A stretch of DNA of 12,625 bases from assembly GCA_003024985.2 (NCBI GenBank), contig PXIH01S0032763.1. One strand, given 5' to 3'. Both the position numbers and the translations under genes were made by a program. Below, one piece after another: positions 1 to 8,763 of this stretch; position 1 is the first letter of the stretch, and every line of letters starts with the position of its first letter. The notes below the pieces were generated by a model that was not told where the DNA came from, did not search any database, and saw nothing but the letters and a program-made list of their open reading frames with translations. Source of the stretch: Euperipatoides rowelli (Eukaryota; Onychophora; Udeonychophora; Euonychophora; Peripatopsidae).

Positions 1-5
1 TTTTT

Positions 6-146
6 AAATCACTTTTTATGGCAATAAAATTCCTAGATTTTTGATGAAAGAAGGATCTATGTGTAATTTTAGGAATCTCAAGAAACACCCACAAACCCTT
101 CCTTCATCAAAAAACCTAGGGAATAAATGTTTAAAAATGAATCATT
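6..146. repeat. Imperfect foldback (long inverted repeat)
   Basis: The segment 31-63 pairs with 86-121 as an imperfect inverted repeat. Both arms share the block TTTTTGATGAA followed by GAAGG, and CCTAG at the base. The remaining differences are mostly transitions, and the loop is about 22 bases. Weaker pairing extends outward: TCACTTTTTA near 9-18 is complemented near 131-142. The size suits a decayed miniature transposon or a small hairpin transcript. No target duplication can be judged because the left edge of the window is too close. Confidence 0.55.
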
Positions 147-765
147 GAGATGCAACCCCGGCCTTGTTAATAACTGCAGCCTCCATTTTTCCATGTGACA
201 TTTGAGCATATTCCTTCCGTTAGGTTATTTAAAATGGTTGTTTTCATCGCAAAACCGAGTATTAATGAATATGTTTTTTCTAAAATGATCATATTCTATA
301 GACAACGAAGTGCCTTTAGCAAGGTAAGTGATTTATTTTAATTAAATCTTTTAATTTGCGAAAAAAAAAACTTGATATTTCCTAATATATTTTTGCTGAT
401 AAAAGCATACCCTCCCCATTATTTTTTCAGTGGAATTTTTTTTTTAATAATTAACTTTAAAAATCATAATTTAAAAAAAAAACAATCTGTTACATTTGAC
501 CTTTAAATTGTGTTAGCAAGGATTCAGGTGTTTGACATTCTGTATTGCAATATTGTTCCAGGTATATAATGGGCTGGCTTATTATTTAAAATCTATCAAC
601 TAACAATGGTTGATATGTGCATTTTGTCTGTAATACTGAACATTTTGTAAATATATTGTAAATATATTGTAAATATATCGTTAATAATTTAATTATCTTA
701 TATACTAATTGGAATATGAATCATTTTCAGAGGCCAGTAACTTTCCGAAGTCAGTAACAGCGCCA
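147..765. other. A+T-rich non-coding stretch
   Basis: No open frame of useful length is present on either strand. The sequence contains A and T homopolymer runs (for example 361-370 and 437-445) and the short 11-bp tandem repeat listed separately. The slightly less A+T-rich patch near 150-215 has no recognisable coding potential. Confidence 0.6.
646..678. repeat. Three tandem copies of an 11-bp A+T-rich unit
   Basis: The unit TGTAAATATAT occurs three times head to tail with no interruption. It is a short local slippage-type repeat and no function is implied. Confidence 0.8.
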
Positions 766-920
766 TCTAACGGGCTTATTCAAAACTTTAAAAAAAAAAA
801 AAAGGTTTGATGCCCGTATAACGGGCTTAAAACATTCTAAACTATAAGTGGGGTTTTCCCTTAGATAACTATGATAAAAACAAAACAAATGGTTGGATGC
901 CCGTGTAACAGGCTTAAAAC
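766..920. repeat. Short palindromic motif in three dispersed copies
   Basis: The core GCCCGTATAACGGGC is a palindrome with 6-bp arms and a 3-base centre. It is seen at 812-826 inside a 28-bp repeat (806-833). A second copy of the 28-bp repeat lies at 893-920 with three substitutions, one of which breaks the palindrome. A half copy, TAACGGGCTTA, lies at about 768-778. Each copy is followed by an AAAAC tail. The high G+C of the core stands out against the surrounding A+T-rich DNA. Whether this is a fragment of a dispersed repeat or a local duplication cannot be decided here. Confidence 0.6.
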
Positions 921-1271
921 CCTAGTATTAATCCTAATTTGATGAGCTAAACTTTGTGATATATCTCAATTGATCTGATCTTTATTCAATAGGAAATCTT
1001 CAAAGCAGTGAACTTTTCAGAGTTAAATAGAAATATTACCTTATACTCANTTATCTCTAGACTAGAGATGATAACCAGTGGTGTGTCATTGCAGTTGTGG
1101 ATAGTAAACAGTTTGAAACATTTAATAATTTAATTATTGTTATTTTTTTTCCTATTAATTATTTATATTTAAAAATCCAATCAACATATCCTTCACAGGA
1201 CAAGGATCCTATCAAATTTACTTTGTTGAAATATTCATTTGTAAACTTATGAAACATTAGTTAATAAACCT

Positions 1272-1302
1272 AATAATAACAACAACAACAATAATACTAA
1301 TA
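1272..1302. repeat. AAC/AAT microsatellite
   Basis: Consecutive AAT, AAC and AAT triplets form an imperfect trinucleotide repeat of about 30 bases. Confidence 0.8.
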
Positions 1303-1790
1303 TCTTATTGGTTTGCACTTTTGTAAGCAAAAATAAAATATTAATCAAATACCAAATTTTCACTACTTTTTCTTAGAAAATAAATATAATTCTAAAAAAT
1401 ATATATTTTACATACCAACACATTCTAAAAGTGTGAAATATTCAGTAAAATTAAAAAACCTAAATACCTTAAAAACAAAGTATTGTCAATATATAAAAAA
1501 TATTTTTCACATTCAATTGGCATTTGTAAGTGAAATAATCTATTTTATTCTTAGGATAAAATGTTAAAAAATAATNTCCTTGGTTTCTTCATTCAATCTT
1601 AAGATTTTCTCAAATCTCAAATGATTATTTGACAGCATAAAATTTCAATTTATTTGATCATAAAAAAATCTAGGAAACACTTCTTGAATCTTTTAAAGGT
1701 AAAAGAATTAGGTATTAACATTCTATCAGAATTCCTACAAGCTCAATCTCACTGAATGTTTATTTCAAGAGTCAACCACACATCAGTGAA

Positions 1791-1814
1791 CATAATAATA
1801 ATAATACTAATAAT
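1791..1814. repeat. AAT microsatellite
   Basis: A run of ATA/AAT triplets is interrupted once by a C. Confidence 0.75.
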
Positions 1815-2022
1815 GCTGTTTGTTCACAAAGAAGTATATTACATATGCAAATAAAATCAATAAAACTCTAACCATATCTTAAATGCCCTTGAATCAGATT
1901 GAAATGCATGGTGTCGTGAAATTAGAAACTTTTTACTTTTATGAAAATTTTATTTCTATACTTATGAAATCAGAGCTATTGGAATAAATGGGTGAATTCC
2001 CCTCAAGTCACCCAATCTTTCC

Positions 2023-2047
2023 GTGTGTGTGTGTGTGACTGTGTGTT
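2023..2047. repeat. TG dinucleotide microsatellite
   Basis: An alternating GT run of about 15 bases is followed by a short interruption (AC) and a further GTGTGT. Confidence 0.85.
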
Positions 2048-2194
2048 TTAATTCCTCTGGGTTAAGTCAATAGACTCCAGTACCAGTTATGAGATTTCAT
2101 TAACTTAAAATCCGACTCTATATTCCCGATATATATTAATCTACTTACCATTCAATCAATATAAGACTCAAAAAGAAGTTCAATCTTTAATCCT

Positions 2195-2220
2195 TTAACC
2201 CTTTGATGACTACTGCAATG
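2195..2220 (+). other. Possible piggyBac-type transposon end (TTAA plus CCCTTTGA)
   Basis: TTAA at 2195-2198 is followed by CCCTTTGATGACTACTGC. Many piggyBac-superfamily elements insert at TTAA and begin with CCCTTTG-like or CACTTTG-like ends followed by CTGCC-like bases. I found no oppositely oriented partner end nearby, so at best this is a solitary remnant. The similarity is to a short, common pattern and could be chance. Confidence 0.2.
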
Positions 2221-2229
2221 TATTTAAAC

Positions 2230-2302
2230 GACAATCCAGTATCATGGAATTTGCATAATTTTGTATCTTGAAAAGTATAATATTGGAATGAATTGGATTG
2301 TC
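2230..2302. repeat. Short inverted repeat (hairpin)
   Basis: GACAATCCA at 2230-2238 is exactly complementary to TGGATTGTC at 2294-2302. Weaker pairing extends inward. The spacer is about 55 bases and A+T-rich. No function can be assigned. Confidence 0.5.
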
Positions 2303-2571
2303 CAGCATTACCAATACCATTCAACATCTTCCCATGACATCAGACTCATCACCAATTAAATTTTTGTTCTCCCCAAACATACATTCTTCTATAAAGTACT
2401 GTGAAAAATACATAGGAATGAGGTGAATCAATTCAATCACCCATTTCATGCTCCAGTGAAAATATAACTTTCTTTTACTATACTTTTCTGAAATTATGCA
2501 GTAAAAGGATAACACTTTGACTACATCATTATGTATGCGAGAAATCATACGTTTAGGACCATAAATAAAAA

Positions 2572-3399
2572 AAATCACTTCTTGCATCAAAGATATATAA
2601 TTTTACTTCTTGTATAAGACATGATATTTGCTTCATGCTTCACCTATATTTTACTTCAACTTCACAGACATGCTTAATTCAAGTGCTGCATGTCATAAAT
2701 TTACTTCATGCTTTTAACATGTTTTCTTTATGCATTATAGACAATATGTTTTAGAGATGATTTCATTTCATACATCAGACATGTTTGATTTCATTTTTTA
2801 CATGCTTTTACTTCATGTTTCACAGATAGAGTTTTATTTCATGCCACAAACAAGCTTTCATTTCAAGAATCACAGATATGTTTTTACTATAAAGACATGA
2901 TATATTTCATACTTTAAATACCAGTTTATATTTTTACTTCACAGACATGCTTCTAGTGCCTGTTTCACATCATTGCTTTTATTTCATACATAACAGACAC
3001 ACTTTTATTTTATGCTGAACATAGATGCTTTTATTTCATACATTAGATATGCTTTACATCATGCTTCAAATATACTTTTACTTCATGTTTTACAGATGGG
3101 CTTTTATTTCATGCATCAGACATGCTTTCATTTTATGTAGTGGAGTTATGCTTTTACATCAAATAAATGTTTTATTTCATACTCCACATACATAATTTTA
3201 CTTCACAGGCATGCTTTTACTTTATGCTTCACATATTGGCTTCTACTTCTTGTATCACAGACATGATTTTATTCCATGCATCACAGATGTGCTTTTACTT
3301 CACATATATGTTTTTACTTATGGCATAGGAGATATAATTTCATTTTATGCATCATGGACAATTTTACTTCATGCTTCAAAGACATAATTTTCATAACAG
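2572..3399. repeat. Degenerate minisatellite, ~26-bp unit, ~30 copies
   Basis: The stretch divides into recurring units of about 26 bp. The approximate consensus is a CTTTTACTTCATG half followed by a CATCACAGACATG half. Clear successive units occur across 3100-3400, several ending in ACATG. Shortened units of about 18-19 bp that lack the central CATGCATC part recur (for example near 3196-3213 and 3297-3316), so deletion variants have been copied or arose repeatedly. Divergence between units is high, which implies an old array. Six-frame reading gives only short open stretches. I do not recognise the repeat. Confidence 0.8.
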
Positions 3400-3550
3400 A
3401 TTGAGCGGTTACTGGTTCTTAGTATAGACCAAATTAGAAAAAAATATAATAAATATAAAGAATGACTTTGACTATATGTTTCATATGAATATTTTGTTTG
3501 CTTTTTTAGTGAAATAAAGAAATGATGTGACAAATTATTGAACAGGAAAA

Positions 3551-3720
3551 ATGTTAGCATGGAGAAATCATTCAGATGGTGGCATGGATACCAATGATGT
3601 GGGAATCAAATAATTATTCCATTATGTGTTACTTCACAACTAACACAATTTACTAATAAAATTGATTTTGATCACAATCCTTTGCACATGAGTATTAAAA
3701 GCAGATTTACCATAGGACCG
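3551..3720 (+). repeat. Diverged duplicated segment, copy A
   Basis: This segment aligns in direct orientation with 4044-4272. The best stretch is around CTTCACAACTAA.ACAATTTACTAATA, where the two copies differ at one base. Shared blocks also occur at GCATGGA.AAATCAT and TATGGATAC/CATGGATACC, and weaker similarity continues to GAG.ATTAA about 60 bases downstream. The two copies lie about 490 bp apart. This may be an old segmental duplication or two fragments of the same dispersed repeat. Confidence 0.6.
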
Positions 3721-4043
3721 TGGACATCTCATACAGGGCTGTACTACAGAACCTAAAATTAAGGGATTTTTTATTTTATAGCATTCTGAGATGGGTGTTT
3801 CTTTTTTTAGAAGGGAACAAACATGAATGTTCTTTCCTTTCCTGGAAAGGAAAAGTTGTTTTTGTTTAATGAAAAGAGGCTATTTTGTTAGACGGGGAGA
3901 GTTGAAGAGATGTAGAACTTTCATAACTGTGTGCAAATTTTATTTTAAAATGATTAGAATTTTCATAAGAAAAATCAAAGAAAAAAAGTTATCAGAAAAT
4001 AAAAGTTTGAACACATACCAGTACTTTAGATTATGGGCTGATC
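3721..4043. other. Non-coding spacer between the two duplicated segments
   Basis: A 91-codon open frame begins here (3827-4102, plus strand). Its predicted peptide is dominated by K, F, I and R, shows no domain, and runs into the diverged repeat copy B, so I do not accept it as a gene. Nothing else is recognised. Confidence 0.5.
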
Positions 4044-4272
4044 ATGTTAAGCATGGAAAAATCATCCACATAGGAGGGATTCAAATAATATGGATACTAT
4101 GATCTAGAAAATCATTAATCCATTATTATAATAATGTTTCTTCACAACTAATACAATTTACTAATACTAATAGAAGTTGTATTTCAAATTAAGACAAGAC
4201 TAAAATGATGGATTTTTTTATGTGATGGTGTCAGTGAGAGTGAGCATTAAGACCCATTTAATAGAGTTGCAC
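4044..4272 (+). repeat. Diverged duplicated segment, copy B
   Basis: This is the partner of 3551-3720 in direct orientation. It is longer, with extra A+T-rich sequence after the shared TTTACTAATA block. The downstream matching block is GAGCATTAAGACC. Confidence 0.6.
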
Positions 4273-4280
4273 AATGAGCT

Positions 4281-4300
4281 AGACAGACAGACAGACAGAC
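4281..4300. repeat. AGAC tetranucleotide microsatellite
   Basis: Five uninterrupted AGAC units are present. A shorter TAGA run follows at about 4457-4468. Confidence 0.9.
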
Positions 4301-5642
4301 ATCAATCACAATGATAATAAAAAAAAAGAATATAGAGGATAAAGTATGCACTACCTATTGTATAAATAACATATAGTTTGTCATGAAAGCCAATAAATAT
4401 ATGATGCCTACCAATAAATAAATATTGTATTCATTAAAAAAAATACATTGAAACATAGATAGATAGATTTATTTAGTATTATATATAGATAGGTCATATG
4501 ATAATAAACTAATAAACTGTATTATAGATTTATAGAAACCTTAGACAATGCCTAATCAATTAAACAACTAATTATTGCCGAGACTCCGATACCTATAAAT
4601 AAAGAACACTATTATGTGGACAGTATGCAAGTAGAAAGTATTATTGCTATAAAAAAAGAATCAAATTCTGTATTCATTGTGAGTCTCAAAGGAGACCTGA
4701 TTGATAAATGATGGCCACTCTTAGCCCTTGCCAGTGGAATGTTTCTCCATCTAATCTGGCTTCAACACATTGATTCCTGAACTATAATATAGTTTATATA
4801 ATATAAATTATTTAGCCTAATTGAATAATCAAATTTGCCTTAATTATCTTTTACACTGATGAAGATCACTGCTTATTACTTCTCTGCATCCTTGCTGTCA
4901 AAATTTGATAACTGTTTTAGAAACTCTCAAAAACAACTGAATCTTGATGACATAAGGTATCTATATATAGTTTATTAGATCTTTAAATTATAAATTAAAA
5001 TATTTCTCAAACAAGATATATTCAGTGTTACTAAATAAATCAGCTATATTCTCCTTAAAGGTTTTACTCATATACTTTATATGTAAACAATTGAATATGA
5101 TATATCATGTCTACCCCAGGTGTCCCTTAAAAGCCAAAAATAATTTTTTTATCATGCGTTCACTCCTATAATATAAGACTGACTCTGACAGATTCACACT
5201 GAGCCCCTTTCAAGGTAGAATAGACACCCCTCTTCCCTACTAACTTATTATTGTGACTATTCATTGAGGGTAAAGAACCTACATCTTGATAGCAAGATTA
5301 GGTACAGATTGACAGCAAGTACAATACTAAATACTCTATATTATATATCATACCTCAAAAGAAGACCCCCCTCCCCATCACCACCCTCCATCATGAGTTA
5401 CACCCATACCTGCAGGTGTTTATAATATTAGAAACTTGAGACAGTTGATTGTACCTGCATTTTCAGTGTCAATGTTAAAGTGGGGCCAATGAGTGCAATT
5501 GTCATAACTTGGCCTTTAAATAACCTTTCTAGAAGTAATATTTTTTTAAATATACCACATAGTTAAATTTTTTTCAAGGATAACAATATTCCTGTCAATA
5601 TTAATGGAATTATTAATGAAACTTTAAATAAATTAGTTATAC
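4301..5642. other. A+T-rich non-coding stretch with weak exon-like islands
   Basis: No gene is supported. Two G+C-richer islands (about 4700-4792 and 5355-5520) stand out and are discussed as findings. The minus-strand segment around 5360-5415 has splice-like edges but stops in all three frames. The rest is A+T-rich with many stops. Confidence 0.5.
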
Positions 5643-5705
5643 TGATAATGGTGATGAAAATGAGGATGAGATGATGGTGATGGTGGTAATGGTGATAATA
5701 ATAAT
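5643..5705. repeat. Interrupted GAT/GGT/AAT-rich microsatellite
   Basis: Imperfect triplets GAT, GGT and AAT run for about 60 bases, with ATGGTGATGGTGG in the middle and ATAATAAT at the end. Confidence 0.75.
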
Positions 5706-5990
5706 TTAGTATAGTTCCATAATATTTGTTTTCAAGTAGACCAGTTTGAAGTAAATTCTCAAAACTATTTATAGAATCAAAATTACCTTATCAATCTGAT
5801 AAAAGATTCCATGCTTTTATTTATAAATTTTGCTCTGTTATTTAATTCTTTAAACAAAACTTTGTTTTAACATTGTTAAATATGAGTATTCTGTATTCTT
5901 TCATCGNCTTCAATAAAAATTTTCTCTGATTGATTAAATATATATATATTTTCAAAATTTATAAAATTTCACAAACATTATACTATTTAA

Positions 5991-6263
5991 CACGATGAAT
6001 GCNACATTATTATTGGTTGGCTTTGTCCCTAATGACGATCTGAGCTAGGCATGTTTCTAAATGGAAAGTTTGTTATATCCTGTTTTCATATGCCACAGCT
6101 TTTTTTTTTCAATCTTATGCCAAGCATCCACAACATCAATTTGCTAAGAAAAAGCTCTTATCTGATGCTAATAAATAAAGTTCTCATTTACGAGATAATT
6201 CACAGGTAGTGTCCTTTATCAGATTGACAAATACGAGTTAACACCTAGTTGGAAGTCAAAGTG
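5991..6263. mobile_element. Possible piggyBac-type miniature element (TTAA flanked)
   Basis: The 273-bp segment is flanked by TTAA on both sides (5987-5990 and 6264-6267). The left end reads CACGATGAATGCNAC and the right end, read inward from the other strand, is CACTTTGACTTCCAA. They agree at about 9 of 14 readable positions, including the outer CAC and the TGA block. TTAA target sites and ends of this general type are characteristic of the piggyBac superfamily. The interior has no transposase frame, so it would be non-autonomous. The termini are diverged and TTAA is frequent in A+T-rich DNA, so chance is a real alternative. Confidence 0.35.
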
Positions 6264-6378
6264 TTAAATAAGTTAATATTGTGTTTATTCATAAATAACA
6301 TCATCACATATGGATCCATGAATACAGGATCCACTTTGATGGAGAGCCTATATTAAATAACGTTAAAAATCTTCATAC

Positions 6379-6450
6379 CTGTCATGTGAACTTGCACAAA
6401 ACACTGAATAGGCTGTGGAGGCTTTGTGGGCTCTACACTAAGGAAATTAC
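6379..6450 (-). other. Candidate internal exon of an unidentified gene
   Basis: On the minus strand this 72-base segment is preceded by an acceptor-like TGATTGCAG and followed by a donor-like ACAG/GTATGA. One phase is open throughout and symmetric (two bases, 23 codons, one base). It gives a credible peptide containing SVEPTKPPQPIQCF and ending VQVHMT. Its G+C content is visibly higher than that of its surroundings. I do not recognise the peptide. The pyrimidine tract upstream is weak and no neighbouring exon was found. The opposite strand is also open from about 6299 to 6509, which weakens the case. Confidence 0.22.
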
Positions 6451-6509
6451 CTGCAATCATAGCATAGTTAAATCCTACAATGAAGCTATGTTAAAAAAAC
6501 TATATGTTT

Positions 6510-8260
6510 AAGTCTGACCTAAAATTAGGTTCTTCTGCAAACCATGTTCCGATACTGAAATAAATCAAGTGCTATATACAAAATAAAACAGCTGAAGATT
6601 AATCAACACATAAATTATTTCATCTCCATGTAACAATTTTTATTTAAAAAAGTTAAAACAAATAAATTAATTTATAAATGTTTTAGTAACATGAAATTTT
6701 AATTAGCCTATTTGTTAATTGGCAGTTAACATTAGATAAATAGAAAGCATGAATGTGGTCAGACATACTGTACATTCCTCAAAGTAATTTAGTTTAATTA
6801 CAACTTCTCTCATAAAAATAAAATTGTAATTTTTAAATTCAAAAAGTAATGTTTATTCAAAATGTTGTTATGAAAATGTACTTACACTTGAACTACAAGA
6901 TGATTGATCTCATAGAATAATTGAATTCATAAATATTGGCAGAGATTTAGTAAAGTGATATGATAATAATAATTGTTTCTTAGTTTCTTTGTTATCATGC
7001 TTGGTTTCATATTGTTTTGATTCTTTTATCTTTCAAGAGAAATCTTGTTTGCATCAATTTATTAATTTCAATTCGACAAAAGAAAAAGGCACTTTAACCA
7101 AATTACAATTTTTTTATTTCACTCTGAGTCTCAATTAATTATCTTTTAACAAAATAAAACAACAATGCAACATTTATTTAATCAGTCTTGTCAAAAGTCA
7201 TTTTAATCTTCTTTAAGACCATGTCAGATGATATAATTTGCATATGATTGCTATTGCACATGATGGCTATGACTTAGATAGTAAGCAGTAAGTGTCATGT
7301 AACATGATAGGTTGTGACAAATATAAATACAATACAAAATTTTTTTTTTTTAATATATATATATATATAATTTTTTTTTGCATCGCAAACTGTGTGATGC
7401 AAACTGTGCATTGCAAGTCGGATGGAGTAAACATTTCATCTGATCATCGCATGCAAAGAACCAATAAAATTATCGCTTTGCATCAATATGAGATCTGTTG
7501 CTTTGAAGTTAACGTTAGGTAAACCATCATGAACTTATAAATTTGACAGTGAACTGTTATTAATTCATAGTTATAGAGTTATTTAAACATTTTAAAATAT
7601 GAGGATGAAGAGAAAGCTATCACAGAGCAAAAATAAAATGGTAAAAGATTTTTCTTTTCATTTAGAGTAGGCTACATAGCAATGAATGTACAATAAAATT
7701 TACAACCTATACTAAACACAAGCAGATCTGCTTATCGGGAAGAAACTACTGAGTAATTCTTGGCCTAAATTTTAAAAAAAAAAAACGACTGTGGAGATTT
7801 CTTTATTTTCTTTTTTTTTTTTAAATAACAAATTAATCTTATTCAATTTAGTTTACAACAACAAATTTTCTTCTTTTTAGCCAATTAAGACCTCATCAAA
7901 ATGTGTGTGTGGGGGAGGGGGGTTACTTATTGTTTATTTAATGGTTTTAAAATAATAATGTTATTAGATGGCTACTTTTTTTGTCAGTCATTATAAACCA
8001 GAATAAAAAGTAAATAATTAAAACGTTATAGAATGTATAATAGGATATGACATTTAAATCTATTGTAATAAATTTACAGAATATATTTTTATCTTTCTTT
8101 TAAAATAAATGTCATGCCTGTGACAATAGATTGGTTTAATACTATCCCACTCATTGAAGTCTCATATTACATGTCATTTAAGTTTTCAAATATATCGCAA
8201 TGTAGTTATAAATCCTATATAATTTATTTTTAGTTAATATTCTAAATTCAGTTAAGTTTT
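6510..8260. other. A+T-rich non-coding stretch
   Basis: No gene is supported. It contains a T-run/TA microsatellite (listed separately), a 10-bp direct repeat GCAAACTGTG at 7385-7394 and 7399-7408, and a perfect 14-bp palindrome AAGCAGATCTGCTT at 7720-7733. G-rich (7906-7922) and poly-A/poly-T runs (about 7773-7822) are also present. The frame at 7292-7522 starts with GTG and crosses the TA microsatellite, so it is not accepted. Confidence 0.6.
7340..7379. repeat. T-run / TA dinucleotide / T-run tract
   Basis: About a dozen T are followed by roughly nine TA steps and then nine T. This is a low-complexity tract. Confidence 0.85.
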
Positions 8261-8265
8261 CCTCA

Positions 8266-8350
8266 AGGCGGCTCTCTATAGTGNAGTGGCTCAGCACTTT
8301 ACCGATGATTGTTATACTAGATTTTGTTGGGGAGAGCGCACTAAATACAA
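8266..8350 (+). repeat. Possible tRNA-derived SINE fragment
   Basis: The segment starting at GGCGGCTC contains TAGTGNAGTGG at 8279-8289 followed by CTCAGCACTTTACCG. This resembles the 5' half of a tRNA with the A-box of the RNA polymerase III internal promoter, as found in heads of tRNA-derived SINEs. The downstream GAGAGCGCACTAAATACAATG resembles SINE tails of the AAGCGCTATATAAATG type. No convincing B-box is visible in the expected place and one base is N. I read it as a decayed SINE rather than a functional tRNA gene. Confidence 0.33.
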
Positions 8351-8533
8351 TGCTGGTATTTTTCAGTACTCACAAAGTCTAGTGGGAATAAGTACCTTTC
8401 CTTAGCTAACTTTTTATACTATTAGTGACTAGATATTCTGACACACATATATAATAAAATTAGAAATGTTATTATTTGGTCACAGTTCTAAAATAATTGT
8501 GTAGTAAATGCTGACCGTGAAAATTTTTTTATG

Positions 8534-8558
8534 TTAAATTAGTATTTAACTAATTTAA
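8534..8558. repeat. Perfect 10-bp A+T-rich hairpin
   Basis: TTAAATTAGT (8534-8543) pairs exactly with ACTAATTTAA (8549-8558) across a 5-base loop. It lies just upstream of the LINE-like sequence. It has no T-rich tail and no sign of being a terminator. Confidence 0.5.
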
Positions 8559-8674
8559 TTTAATTTGTTAAAGTAGTCTTTCCTGTCTAGGATGTTTCTA
8601 GCTGCAGAAATGAATGCAACCACACGGGTCCACATGCTGTGGATCATGGAATGCCCAGTAGATATAGTGGATTG

Positions 8675-8682
8675 CTGTGTAT
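8675..8682. repeat. Target-site duplication, left copy (hAT-type element)
   Basis: CTGTGTAT directly precedes the TAGGG end of the element and is repeated exactly at 9873-9880. The 8-bp length and the T at position 2 and A at position 7 fit the target preference known for hAT transposons. Confidence 0.92.
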
Positions 8683-8763
8683 TAGGGATGCTCCGATAAG
8701 CACATTGGCCGATTAGTGATTACCGATTAATTGGCCTTTCATAATCGGCCGATTACCGATAAT
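8683..8763. repeat. Left terminal and subterminal region of the hAT-type element
   Basis: After the terminal TAGGGATGCTCCGAT there are three CCGATTA motifs on the plus strand and one TAATCGG in the opposite sense, with further degenerate copies up to the first tandem unit. In hAT elements such subterminal repeats are where transposase binds. That role is inferred here. Confidence 0.75.

Larger units (their letters stand above)
921..2194. other. A+T-rich non-coding stretch with microsatellites
   Basis: No supported gene is present. The stretch contains a 15-bp palindrome with TCTCTAG arms (1054-1068), two N bases (1050, 1576) and the simple repeats listed separately. Stop codons are dense in all six frames. 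Confidence 0.6.

Noticed and set aside
2055-2064. GGGTTAA as the right end of a piggyBac-type element
   Set aside because: The sequence inside the TTAA (CCAGAGG from the other strand) does not resemble the other TTAA-flanked ends, and no partner is found.
3369-3560. 63-codon minus-strand open frame
   Set aside because: It starts inside the end of the 26-bp minisatellite. The peptide is low-complexity (F, S, Y, L) and no domain or splice context is visible.
3827-4102. 91-codon plus-strand open frame
   Set aside because: It runs into the diverged duplicated segment copy B, is rich in K, I and F as expected from A+T-rich DNA, and lacks any recognisable motif.
5360-5415. Minus-strand exon with acceptor CACCTGCAG and donor GAG/GTATGA
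   Set aside because: All three reading frames between the putative splice sites contain a stop codon.
6299-6509. 70-codon plus-strand stretch without stops
   Set aside because: No family motif is seen, and runs of this length are expected several times by chance in six frames of this composition. It also overlaps the minus-strand exon candidate.
7292-7522. 76-codon plus-strand open frame
   Set aside because: It begins with GTG, and codons in its middle come from the T-run and TA microsatellite. It is a chance frame.
8266-8350. Functional tRNA gene
   Set aside because: Only an A-box-like part is visible. There is no cloverleaf, B-box or terminating T-run at tRNA distance.
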